From Nocardia arizonensis (GTDB taxonomy: Bacteria; Actinomycetota; Actinomycetes; Mycobacteriales; Mycobacteriaceae), in assembly GCF_001310275.1 (NCBI RefSeq), contig NZ_LGYZ01000129.1, positions 124,001-188,000 of the forward strand: a stretch of 64,000 nt of DNA, in the 5' to 3' direction. Numbering within the stretch: position 1 is the stretch's first letter; every line of letters starts with the position of its first letter. Below, one piece after another: positions 19,048 to 27,491 of the stretch. The notes under the pieces were generated by a model. That model was not told the origin of the DNA and searched no databases. It saw nothing but the letters and a program-made list of their open reading frames with translations. A program made the translations under genes and the position numbers.

Positions 19048-19977
19048 TCAGGTAGTGAGATGATTGTCGAATCTACCCACGTACACTTGATCATCTTTCA
19101 CCGCGAAATGCACCCGATTGCGATGCGGTTCGAGTTTCGCATGCCACTCACACACGATCTCTCGGTCGCCGAATCGCACTCGGCGCTGCCGCATCGCCCC
19201 TCGATTCCGGTGAGTACGAGCGCTTTCCGGCGAGCAGTCGACGCCTGCGATCGAACTCATCAAACGTTGCCGCTTGTCCGACTCGACATCTTGGTCCCAT
19301 ATGCGAACAGCATGATCGTCCAGCCCAGCGAGGTTGTGCAATAAGCGCGGCCAGACATCGCGAAGAGAACCCGCGAAACTGTCGAGTTGGTTCCATACCG
19401 ATGCGGCAAAAACAGTGTTAGGAAATGGAAGATGGCTGTGCGATGCGAGCCGAACCACAGAATCGGGCTCAGAGTAAAATAGATCACGCCAGTAGGCAGG
19501 TCCATCGCTGCGGTTGACGAGAAAATGCATAATGCCCGCGAGTTCACTTCCGTACACGCGGACCTCACGCGCCCCGCTGATTTCAGCGACCTCTGTCGTG
19601 AGACACGCCATCGATCGACCATCAGCGGTCAACGACAATCCCAACGCCGCGCTCGGAGCCATGTGCATCAGCCGTCCATCGACAATGATATCCAGGCCTG
19701 GCGGATTCGCGTCATATACTCCGATCTTGTCCAGCCTCCTGAATAATTCGTGACGCAAGTCACGATCGAAATCCGCGCTTGTCAGCACCTCGTGCAACTC
19801 TCGGCCATCAACTGACTGAATCTCGAAAAGTATCTCCGATCGCATAACGATCCCATCCGACTCACGGATATATTCAAGAAGGTCGAGAAACTGCGCCAAG
19901 ATATTATCGACAACTGCGGGCTCGAGTACGCGGAACGCGAAGCCGCATTCATCGACAAGAAATCGCCACCCCCACAT
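19048..19977 (-). CDS. Unknown protein, third gene of DUF262/DUF3696 operon
   Basis: I do not recognise this 309-aa protein. It begins 6 nt after the ATPase stop, so it belongs to the same operon. It is soluble, without signal peptide or transmembrane helix. The N-terminal third is rich in acidic and leucine residues. The C terminus, from about residue 275, has a striking Cys-Glu-Trp-His-Ala-Lys ... His-Arg-Asn-Arg-Val-His-Phe block ending in a Val-Gly-Arg-Phe-Asn/Asp-like strand and His-Leu. Clustered His, Lys and Arg residues could form a catalytic centre, possibly of a nuclease. GC content and codon use are well below the flanking genes. The effector role is inferred from context only. Confidence 0.75.
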   Translation of the reverse strand: MWGWRFLVDECGFAFRVLEPAVVDNILAQFLDLLEYIRESDGIVMRSEILFEIQSVDGRELHEVLTSADFDRDLRHELFRRLDKIGVYDANPPGLDIIVDGRLMHMAPSAALGLSLTADGRSMACLTTEVAEISGAREVRVYGSELAGIMHFLVNRSDGPAYWRDLFYSEPDSVVRLASHSHLPFPNTVFAASVWNQLDSFAGSLRDVWPRLLHNLAGLDDHAVRIWDQDVESDKRQRLMSSIAGVDCSPESARTHRNRGAMRQRRVRFGDREIVCEWHAKLEPHRNRVHFAVKDDQVYVGRFDNHLTT

Positions 19978-19983
19978 GGATTC

Positions 19984-21084
19984 TTACCTACGCCTCTTTC
20001 GGTTGATGAAACCCAAGTCAATTTCCATTTGATCGAAAAATCCATCCGGCCATGCGCTCATGGCTCCGGTAGGGCCAATGGCGAGCCGCTCCGGATCACG
20101 GTCACGCCCGAAGTAATGAACGACAACCGCAGTATGCGACAGCGGAGGTACGCCGTCGCCAACAGACGTGCCATTCGCGATCGCCCGACGAATACCGTTA
20201 AGGATGTGATCGCTGTGCGTCTCGATCAGTATCTGCACCCCGCCGGCGGCGGCGATAGTGAGGAACTGACCGAGCGCCGACTGCGCGGACGGGTGTAGAT
20301 GCGCTTCCGGGCTGTCGATGATCAACAATCCCCCCTCCGGAACAGACAGAGCCGCTACCACAATCGGAAGGCTATAGCTGATGCCGAACCCGGTATTGGT
20401 CAAGAGCATCCACTCGGATTCGAATCCGCCCGCGTGAACATGAACTGTCGCGAGACCGGTTCGCGGCACCAGGCCGGCGTCGATCCGCAGTCGGCCGACC
20501 AGCTCGGACATCCATGCCTCGACCTGGGCCTGAAGCAGGATCGATGTCGCGTCCGGGTGGCGACGCGCCTCTGACACGATTTTGTCCGGCTCGGCAAGCG
20601 CATGGCCTACATATCGGCCATCCGCGCCCAGAGCCACACCGCCATCGGTCCACGGAGACATCGGGTGCGCGATACGGGGTCCCATTCGCTCGGCCGCGAG
20701 ATATGTGAAGTCGTTCCCTCGGCGCCCGATCGGATGCGGCGGCTCCGACGGGCATTCCAGCACCGCCAGGCAGCTGGCATCCGGGTTGTCTCCGACTCCG
20801 AATCGCCATTGACGTAGCTCGGGGGCGTCGATGCCGATCACGATCTCGTCGGCACTCGCACTGGCGCACAGCACGTCCGACGCTTGCCCCAAGTCGAGTC
20901 CAGGCAAACCGCTCAGCGGCGCGATACGTTGATCCGCCAATGCGCACTGGTGGAGCAGGTTCAGCGCCTGCACAACGGTACTTTTCCCGCCGCCGTTCAC
21001 ACCCGTCAATACGGTCAAACGACCGAGTTCGAACACTGCGTCATCGAACTTTTTGAAGTTGGAAATCGCGAGACGATCGATCAT
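19984..21084 (-). CDS. AAA/ABC-type ATPase with DUF3696 C-terminal region
   Basis: The 366-aa protein is a RecF/OLD-like ATPase. Walker A Gly-Val-Asn-Gly-Gly-Gly-Lys-Ser-Thr is at 28-36. Walker B with Asp-Ser-Pro-Glu-Ala-His-Leu-His-Pro is near 253-262. Glu-Thr-His-Ser-Asp-His-Ile-Leu-Asn-Gly-Ile-Arg follows near 288, and the DUF3696 tail Trp-Pro-Asp-Gly-Phe-Phe-Asp-Gln is near 348. Related ATPases power anti-phage systems such as Gabija and OLD, but no TOPRIM nuclease domain is present here. Its ATG overlaps the stop of the DUF262 gene by 4 nt. It probably forms a nucleotide-dependent sensor with its neighbours. Confidence 0.88.
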   Translation of the reverse strand: MIDRLAISNFKKFDDAVFELGRLTVLTGVNGGGKSTVVQALNLLHQCALADQRIAPLSGLPGLDLGQASDVLCASASADEIVIGIDAPELRQWRFGVGDNPDASCLAVLECPSEPPHPIGRRGNDFTYLAAERMGPRIAHPMSPWTDGGVALGADGRYVGHALAEPDKIVSEARRHPDATSILLQAQVEAWMSELVGRLRIDAGLVPRTGLATVHVHAGGFESEWMLLTNTGFGISYSLPIVVAALSVPEGGLLIIDSPEAHLHPSAQSALGQFLTIAAAGGVQILIETHSDHILNGIRRAIANGTSVGDGVPPLSHTAVVVHYFGRDRDPERLAIGPTGAMSAWPDGFFDQMEIDLGFINRKRRR

Positions 21085-22274
21085 GAAATTGCCGCGCGCA
21101 GGATTTTGCGAGGAAGTTCGAACCGCACTCGAACTCTGGACATACTGGCCGTGGATGAACTGATAGAGTCGACATAGCCAGGGTTATGCGCCATCTCGTA
21201 GCGGGCCGCATTCAGGACTTCTTCGCGAACCGGCATTACATCTTCCGGACTGAAATCGGCTAGCGCGACCGCCCAGCTTTCGAATAGCGCACGATTGAAT
21301 GGCGCTCGCCTTCCAGAACCTGACGGCCACTTTCTGAAGGCTCGATCACCGAAGACTATCTTCGCATTGACCATTGCACTCTCGAATTCTGTGAAACGAT
21401 TCTCCAGTTCATCGTCTGTCAGGTTGCCGGGCTCATCGATTGTGCGCACGGTTTCATCGAGAAGGCCCTCCAGCGATTCGAACTCGCTATATTCTTCTAT
21501 GTCCGCAAGACCCCGAAAGGCGATAAAACGCAGCGCCGCTTCCCGGTCCTGCATTCTGACATGATTCAGTAGAACTTTACCGGTAGCCTCGATGAACGCT
21601 TCGCTTGCGGCGAAGCGTTTCAGGAGGTTCCTGCTACGCGCACCGCTCATACAGTGCCGGATCTCCATCGAATTCAAGGGCTCGCCGCCCGTGTTCAATC
21701 GTTTGAAAATATCGAAAGTCACCCTATGCGGGGTCGAAGGCTCGATGACATGCACGTTGATCTGGGAGTTCAACAATCTCCGCCGCAATGGCCCGGCAAG
21801 ATTCGCAATTTCCTTTCCATGTTCTTCATGAAGATACTCCAGATCCCCGAGTTCAAAGGTTCCCTTCACGAATTCATGGATTGTGGACAAGCGCTGCAAG
21901 CCATCGACGACTCTGAATTTTCCATCACTGTCCGATGCAAAATAGAAAGCGGGCAACGGGATCTGTAGCAGTAGACTCTCGATCAGACGTGATTTCTGAC
22001 GCCCTTTCCAGACGCGATTCCGCTGGAAATCTGGAGCCAATTCGAGATCGCCGCCATCGATCATGTCCATGACATTACGCAGAGCGAAGCTTTTGGTGGA
22101 CACACGAATCTTTTCGGGATCCCATGGTCTAATGGGAGCCTCGTCGTCGGGCACCGAGGTCCCTGGGCTCGACTCGGACTCTCTTTCCACTTCGACCCCG
22201 GTTGGTTCCCCGTTGAACAGTTCCTCAACAATCTCGCCGAAGTCATCGGCCACCGACTCGTCCACGCCCGCCAT
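21081..22274 (-). CDS. DUF262 domain protein (ParB/GmrS-like)
   Basis: This 397-aa protein opens with about 45 acidic residues. A DUF262 domain follows, with Pro-Asp-Phe-Gln-Arg-Asn-Arg-Val-Trp near 83-92, Val-Val-Asp-Gly-Leu-Gln-Arg-Leu near 121-128 and Phe-Lys-Arg-Leu-Asn-Thr-Gly-Gly near 188-195. These resemble the ParB/Srx nucleotide-binding fold found in type IV restriction enzymes (GmrSD) and in BREX/DISARM-associated proteins. There is no DUF1524 HNH nuclease domain. It is first in a three-gene lower-GC operon and probably acts as an NTP-dependent recognition module. Confidence 0.87.
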   Translation of the reverse strand: MAGVDESVADDFGEIVEELFNGEPTGVEVERESESSPGTSVPDDEAPIRPWDPEKIRVSTKSFALRNVMDMIDGGDLELAPDFQRNRVWKGRQKSRLIESLLLQIPLPAFYFASDSDGKFRVVDGLQRLSTIHEFVKGTFELGDLEYLHEEHGKEIANLAGPLRRRLLNSQINVHVIEPSTPHRVTFDIFKRLNTGGEPLNSMEIRHCMSGARSRNLLKRFAASEAFIEATGKVLLNHVRMQDREAALRFIAFRGLADIEEYSEFESLEGLLDETVRTIDEPGNLTDDELENRFTEFESAMVNAKIVFGDRAFRKWPSGSGRRAPFNRALFESWAVALADFSPEDVMPVREEVLNAARYEMAHNPGYVDSISSSTASMSRVRVRFELPRKILRAAIS

Positions 22275-22282
22275 GGCACCGA

Positions 22283-22288
22283 ATTGTA
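22283..22288 (-). promoter_or_regulatory. -10 box of the DUF262 operon
   Basis: TACAAT on the minus strand, the closest match to the TATAAT consensus in the window, lies 8 nt before the ATG at 22274. This implies a leaderless or nearly leaderless message. No good -35 is seen. Confidence 0.55.
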
Positions 22289-22398
22289 CGCACCGCCCGA
22301 TCGCGGCACGGCTCCGAATCCATTTGACGACAGCAGGTGATCACTGAACCCAGTCGAGATGGACGCGCGGCCGAGGGCACATCAGCGACGAGATGTCT

Positions 22399-23082
22399 TC
22401 ACCGCGCGACCAGCAGACGGGCGAGTCGAGGAGCGAGAACTCCGCCCGTGTTGACTGCCAGGTGTAAGAGAGCGGGGGCGGTCGTACTGCCCGTGCGACG
22501 GGCTAGGGCGCTGAGGATCGCGCCTCCGAGAGCGGTGGCGAAGACCGTGGCCGGGATGCTGTCGCCCGCCGCGCGGGCCGGGTCGATATGCCACAGGCCG
22601 AAGGTCGCCGCGCCGGCGATCGGGCCGAGTCGGGGGCCGAGGACGGTATCGAGGACGGGATCGAGGGTGGCTCGGAAGACGAGTTCCTCGCTGTAGACGG
22701 TGCCGATCGGGATGTGGATCGCGACCCATTCGGCCGTATCGGCCTCCGCGTCGCGGCCGGCGAATTCCCCGACTCGGGCACGCAGGGGCGGTACGGCCAC
22801 CGCGACCGCGTACCCGGCGATGACGGCGGCGGCCGCGCCGAACCCGGAGCGCAGCCCGCGCCGCGAATTCCAGTGCGGGCGGCCGCGCAGGGCCAGTGCG
22901 TAGCTCGTGGCGAACACGACGTTCGCGGCCGTGCGGCCGCGCTGATCCAGCGCCGACGCGGGGCGAATCCTATTGGCCCACAGCAATGGAACGGCGACGG
23001 CGACGGTCGCTTTCACCACCGAAGCCGCGGCGCTCACCCCGATCTGCCGATCGGCGGTGGCCTTCGTCACCGCGGCATTCAC
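22399..23082 (-). CDS. CPBP family intramembrane metalloprotease
   Basis: The 227-aa membrane protein has the CPBP (CAAX protease/bacteriocin-processing) motifs: Ser-Glu-Glu-Leu-Val-Phe-Arg, Phe-Gly-Leu-Trp-His, and His-Leu-Ala-Val-Asn near the C terminus. The Glu-Glu and His residues hold the catalytic metal or water. The substrate is unknown. The GTG at 23082 overlaps the TGA of the preceding hydrolase gene (GTGA), so the two are translationally coupled. Longer upstream reading of the same frame is inside that gene and is not coding. Confidence 0.85.
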   Translation of the reverse strand: MNAAVTKATADRQIGVSAAASVVKATVAVAVPLLWANRIRPASALDQRGRTAANVVFATSYALALRGRPHWNSRRGLRSGFGAAAAVIAGYAVAVAVPPLRARVGEFAGRDAEADTAEWVAIHIPIGTVYSEELVFRATLDPVLDTVLGPRLGPIAGAATFGLWHIDPARAAGDSIPATVFATALGGAILSALARRTGSTTAPALLHLAVNTGGVLAPRLARLLVAR

Positions 23083-24812
23083 TTGGTCTCCCGTTCGAAA
23101 TCCTCGGCGGCCTCGAGTTGGAAGCGGACCTTCTCGGCGAGTTCGGGAGTCCAGTCCGGCGGCTGGGCGACGGCGGCCCAGCCGTCGAGCACCAGACTTC
23201 CGTAGCGGTGACCGTGGCCGTCGGATACCCCTTGGGCATTGGTCAGATCCGCGGCGACCTGCCAGAACGTCACGAACGGCCACCAGCGCATCTGGGAGGA
23301 GACATCGGAGCCGCGCGGTTCGGACAGCCAATCCGGTTGGGAGAAGATCAGATCCGTCGACCACCAGACGATGGGATCGGAGGCGTGCTGGAGGTAGGCG
23401 ATACGCGGGGGGCGCCATTCGGTGTCGGGATACGCGAGATCGGCGCTGTCGGAGGCGAATCGGACCACGAGTCCGTCGGCGTAGACCGGCTCGACCTCGC
23501 GCGAACCCGGATCGCGGCGCGAGATGAACTGGTCCCACAACCGATTCGAATTCGGTGGCCCCACCCACAGCGCCCCGTCCACTTTGGCCCGCAGATCGGC
23601 CAGACCGTCGAATGCCGCCTCCGACCCCTGCGAGCCGAGACTCTCGCCGTATACGAGCAGCTTGGGCCGATGCTCCGGTGGCCGCCGCGACCAGCGCTGA
23701 TACACCGCGTCGAACAGGTCGCGCCCCGCGGCCGCGGCCTTGCCCCGGTCCGCCAGGAACGACAACACGCTGGGCAGATACGAATACTGGGTGGCGACTA
23801 TGGCGCTGTCGCCGCCGTACATGTATTCGATCGCGCCCGCCGCCATCGAATTGACCCATCCGGTCCCGGTGGTGGTGACCACCACCAGCGCCGCGCGGTC
23901 GAACGCTCCCGTGCGCTCGAGTTCATCGACGGCCAACTGGGATTGATCCACGCCCGCGGGCGCCGACTCCAGGCCCACGTAGGCGCGAATCGGTTCGCGC
24001 GCGGGTCTACCGGTCACCGCGGCGATACGACTGGCGGTCGGTCCGTGCGAGACGAACCAGCGGCCCTCGAATCCGAGGCTCTGCCACGACGCCAGCGACG
24101 CGGGACTGCCCGAGCGCTCCGGCAACTGCGGCTGCACGGCGTTCGGCGAGGTGTGATCGTTGCGCACGCTGAAGGCCGAATTGGCCACGGCGAACAACGC
24201 CCGTGACGCCACACCGTTGAACAGGGTCACGGTGAGGACCACCAGCAGCAGGATTCCCACGGCGGGCGCGAGTTCGCGCGGCACCTTGACCCATCGGTTG
24301 AGCTGGCGGGCCAGCGCCAGCACGATCTCGCGCACGGTCCGATATACAGCCACCACCGCCGCGCCCACCGCCAGACTCAGCAACCCGGTCCGAAGATAGG
24401 CCGCGGTCTCGGTGCCGACCATTCCCATGAGCGCGGTGATCTCCCGCTGCCAGCGCGCCGACTGGACCAGCATCAGACCCGCGCACAACGCGCAGGTCAG
24501 CAGCACGGCGGATTTCACGGCGTACCGCACCCAGGTGGGTGGCGGGCCAAGCGGTATGCGCGGCCTCATCCATCGGCGATACACCCATTCCAGCAGGCAG
24601 CCGAGCCCGTAACCGAGCGCGGCATTGACACCGCTGATCAGCCCTTGGAACAACCAGTCCCGGGGCACCAGCGACGGCGTCACCGACAGCGCGAAGAACA
24701 GTGTCGCGACCACGAGTCCGGCGTAGTTCAGATCGATGGTGTCCTCGACCCGCCGCACCACGACGATGCCGCGCTTGCGCAGTTTCGCGAGGGTCGAGGC
24801 CGACTCGAACAT
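23079..24812 (-). CDS. Membrane-anchored alpha/beta-hydrolase (pfam10081/15420)
   Basis: The 577-aa protein has four or five N-terminal helices (within residues 25-190). A long alpha/beta-hydrolase domain follows, with nucleophile motif Tyr-Gly-Glu-Ser-Leu-Gly-Ser and a His near the end. The opening Val-Thr-Pro-Ser-Leu-Val-Pro-Arg-Asp-Trp is a recognisable family signature. The catalytic half probably faces the outside or cell envelope. The family is common in actinobacteria and its substrate is not established. The ATG at 24812 sits 6 nt after a -10 box, and the stop overlaps the CPBP protease start. Confidence 0.85.
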   Translation of the reverse strand: MFESASTLAKLRKRGIVVVRRVEDTIDLNYAGLVVATLFFALSVTPSLVPRDWLFQGLISGVNAALGYGLGCLLEWVYRRWMRPRIPLGPPPTWVRYAVKSAVLLTCALCAGLMLVQSARWQREITALMGMVGTETAAYLRTGLLSLAVGAAVVAVYRTVREIVLALARQLNRWVKVPRELAPAVGILLLVVLTVTLFNGVASRALFAVANSAFSVRNDHTSPNAVQPQLPERSGSPASLASWQSLGFEGRWFVSHGPTASRIAAVTGRPAREPIRAYVGLESAPAGVDQSQLAVDELERTGAFDRAALVVVTTTGTGWVNSMAAGAIEYMYGGDSAIVATQYSYLPSVLSFLADRGKAAAAGRDLFDAVYQRWSRRPPEHRPKLLVYGESLGSQGSEAAFDGLADLRAKVDGALWVGPPNSNRLWDQFISRRDPGSREVEPVYADGLVVRFASDSADLAYPDTEWRPPRIAYLQHASDPIVWWSTDLIFSQPDWLSEPRGSDVSSQMRWWPFVTFWQVAADLTNAQGVSDGHGHRYGSLVLDGWAAVAQPPDWTPELAEKVRFQLEAAEDFERETK

Positions 24813-24818
24813 TCGAAC

Positions 24819-24824
24819 AGTATG
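24819..24824 (-). promoter_or_regulatory. -10 box of the leaderless hydrolase gene
   Basis: CATACT on the minus strand ends 6 nt before the ATG at 24812. Confidence 0.5.
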
Positions 24825-24937
24825 GCCCGCGGCCCCGAATGCGGGCCGGCTCGGCCCGCCGCCACGCGGTGGATCGGGCGCAGATCACACCGCGCGCGAT
24901 ACGCGCTGTTGATCCCGCCGACCAGCCCCGGACCGGC

Positions 24938-27232
24938 TCACATCGCTGCGGCCCCGAACAACTTCGGCAGCGTGCCCTCGTACGCCGCACGCAGTTCCGC
25001 CAGCGGCACCGAGAACTGGCCCTGCACCTCGACCGAATCCGAACCTTGGTCGACCACGCCGATCCTGGTCCACGGCAGCCCGCGGGCGTCGCACATCTTG
25101 GTGAACCTGGTCTCCTCGGTGCGCGGCACCGCGACCAGTACCCGGCCCGTCGACTCGGAGAACAGCGCGACGAACGGGTCGGCGCCCTCCGGCAGCAGGA
25201 TGCGGCATCCGGTCTCGCCCGCAAGCGCGGCCTCGATCACCGTCTGGGCGAGCCCGCCCTCGGACAGATCGTGCGCGGCGCTGATCAGGCCGTCACGCGA
25301 CCCGGCGGTGAGGATTTCGGCGAGCAGCTGCTCACGCGCGAAATCGACCTTCGGCGGTTCACCGCCGAGATGGCCGTGTTCGACCTGCGCCCAGATGGAT
25401 CCGCCGAATTCGTCAGCGGTGTCACCGAGCAGGATCAGCGTCTCGCCCGGCTCGAGACCGAGGCCGGTGGGGATGCGACGGTGCACATCGTCGATGACGC
25501 CGAGCACGCCGACCACGGGGGTCGGCAGGATGGCGTCCTGACCGGTTTGGTTGTAGAAGCTGACATTGCCGCCGGTGACCGGAATGCCAAGTGCCACGCA
25601 TCCATCGGCGAGCCCGCGCACGGCCTGCTGGAACTGCCACATGACGCCGGGATCCTCCGGGGAGCCGAAGTTCAGGCAGTTGGTGACGGCCTTCGGGGTC
25701 GCGCCGGTGGTGGCGACATTGCGAAACGCCTCGGCCAGCGCCAGCTGCGCGCCCGCGTACGGATCGAGTTTGGTGTAGCGGCCGGAGGCGTCGGTGGCCA
25801 GCGCGATACCGCGGCCGGTCTCCTCATCGATGCGGATGACGCCCGCGTCGGCATGTTCGGCCAGCACCGTATTGCCGCGCACGTAGCGGTCGAACTGTTC
25901 GGTGATCCACTTGCGGCTGCACAGCTGCGGGCTCGCGATCATCCGCAGCAGGGTGGCGCGCAGTTCCGCCGGGGTGTTCGGGCGCGCGAGCCGATCGGGA
26001 GTGTCCGCGACCAGGGCGTCCTGCTCGTCCGGGCGGCACACCGGGCGCTCGTAGACCGGGCCCTCGTGTGCGACGGTGCGCGGCGGCACGTCCACCACCG
26101 TCTCTCCGTGCCAGTTGACCACCAAGCGCTCACCGTCGGTGACCTCGCCGATGACCGTGGCGAGCACGTCCCACTTCTTGCAGACGGCCATGAAGGCGTC
26201 GACGTTCTCGGGGGTGACCACCGCGCACATGCGTTCCTGCGACTCGCTGGACAGGATCTCGGCGGGGGTCATATTGGCCGCGCGCAGCGGCACCTTGGTC
26301 AGGTCGATGCGCATACCGCCGTCGCCCGCAGCCGCGAGTTCGGAAGTGGCGCAGGACAGGCCCGCGCCGCCGAGATCCTGGATGCCGACGACCAGACCGG
26401 CCGCGTACAGCTCGAGACAGCATTCGATGAGCACCTTCTCGGTGAACGGGTCGCCCACCTGCACGCTCGGCAGTTTCTTGCGACCCGACCCGGATTCGTC
26501 GCCGGAGAAGGTGTCCGAGGCCAGCACCGACACACCGCCGATACCGTCGAGTCCGGTACGCGCGCCGAACAGGATGATCTTGTTGCCCGCGCCCGACGCG
26601 AAGGCCAGATGCAGATCCTCCACCCGCATCACACCCGCGCACAGCGCGTTCACCAGCGGATTGCCCTGGTAGGAGGCGTCGAAGACGGTCTCACCGCCGA
26701 TATTGGGCAGGCCGAGCGAATTGCCGTAACCGCCGATGCCGCGAACCACGCCGTCGACCACGCGCTTGGTGTCGGCCGCCTCGGGTGCGCCGAACCGCAG
26801 CTGGTCCATGACCGCGATGGGCCGCGCGCCCATGGCCATGATGTCGCGCACGATGCCGCCAACGCCGGTGGCCGCGCCCTGATACGGCTCGACGTAAGAA
26901 GGATGGTTGTGGCTCTCGACCTTGAAGGTGACCGCCCAGCCATCGCCCACGTCGACCACGCCCGCGTTCTCGCCGATGCCCGCGAGCATGCTCGAACGCA
27001 TCTGCTCGGTGGTGGTCTGGCCGAAGTAGCGCAGGTGCACCTTCGAGGACTTGTAGGAGCAGTGTTCGCTCCACATCACCGAATACATCGCCAGCTCGGC
27101 ATCCGTCGGCCTGCGACCGAGGATTTCCTTGATGCGGGCGTACTCGTCGTCCTTGAGGCCCAACTCCTTGTACGGCTGCGGGGCATCGGGTGTTGCTGCG
27201 GCTGCGCTGACGGTATCGACCTGCGGAGTCAC
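24938..27232 (-). CDS. purL: Phosphoribosylformylglycinamidine synthase, large subunit
   Basis: This is the small-type PurL (764 aa) that works with separate PurQ (glutaminase) and PurS to convert FGAR to FGAM. The motif Trp-Ser-Glu-His-Cys-Ser-Tyr-Lys-Ser is near residue 53, and two PurM-like halves follow, with Gly-Gly-Glu-Thr-Val-Phe-Asp and the second-half Asp-Leu-Ser-Glu-Gly-Gly. Start options are the GTG at 27232 (Thr-Pro-Gln-Val-Asp) or an ATG 51 nt upstream; neither has an ideal binding site. The GTG is favoured because the upstream extension is not conserved-looking. purQ and purS lie 4.4 kb away on the same strand. Confidence 0.96.
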   Translation of the reverse strand: MTPQVDTVSAAAATPDAPQPYKELGLKDDEYARIKEILGRRPTDAELAMYSVMWSEHCSYKSSKVHLRYFGQTTTEQMRSSMLAGIGENAGVVDVGDGWAVTFKVESHNHPSYVEPYQGAATGVGGIVRDIMAMGARPIAVMDQLRFGAPEAADTKRVVDGVVRGIGGYGNSLGLPNIGGETVFDASYQGNPLVNALCAGVMRVEDLHLAFASGAGNKIILFGARTGLDGIGGVSVLASDTFSGDESGSGRKKLPSVQVGDPFTEKVLIECCLELYAAGLVVGIQDLGGAGLSCATSELAAAGDGGMRIDLTKVPLRAANMTPAEILSSESQERMCAVVTPENVDAFMAVCKKWDVLATVIGEVTDGERLVVNWHGETVVDVPPRTVAHEGPVYERPVCRPDEQDALVADTPDRLARPNTPAELRATLLRMIASPQLCSRKWITEQFDRYVRGNTVLAEHADAGVIRIDEETGRGIALATDASGRYTKLDPYAGAQLALAEAFRNVATTGATPKAVTNCLNFGSPEDPGVMWQFQQAVRGLADGCVALGIPVTGGNVSFYNQTGQDAILPTPVVGVLGVIDDVHRRIPTGLGLEPGETLILLGDTADEFGGSIWAQVEHGHLGGEPPKVDFAREQLLAEILTAGSRDGLISAAHDLSEGGLAQTVIEAALAGETGCRILLPEGADPFVALFSESTGRVLVAVPRTEETRFTKMCDARGLPWTRIGVVDQGSDSVEVQGQFSVPLAELRAAYEGTLPKLFGAAAM

Positions 27233-27325
27233 GGAGTACCAAGGTCCTTTCGGCCGGGCAGGGACGGCAAGCCGGCGTATCACTGGAGAGCGGCGTCACT
27301 GGGTTGCGGCGAGATGCCTGCGTTC

Positions 27326-27331
27326 AGTCTA
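27326..27331 (-). promoter_or_regulatory. Candidate -10 box of purL
   Basis: TAGACT on the minus strand would start a leader of roughly 85 nt before the GTG at 27232. No riboswitch-like fold was recognised in that leader. Confidence 0.45.
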
Positions 27332-27479
27332 GATGGGTGGTCGCGGCGGGTACGCACGCGACCGCCCGGTCGTGACCGGTATCGCGTTCACGGGTTCGAA
27401 ACAGCCCGTACGCGGGGCGGATCGATGTCACCGCGGCGGCACGACTCGGTCCGGCCACCGCGGCCACGGCGGCCACCGA

Positions 27480-27485
27480 TACGCT
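27480..27485 (+). promoter_or_regulatory. -10 box of the leaderless GT87 gene
   Basis: TACGCT ends 6 nt before the GTG at 27492. Confidence 0.55.
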
Positions 27486-27491
27486 GTCGGC

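Noticed and set aside
19048..19977. Calling the third operon gene a RelE-like toxin or a named nuclease
   Set aside because: The C-terminal motif is suggestive but I cannot match it to a family from sequence alone.
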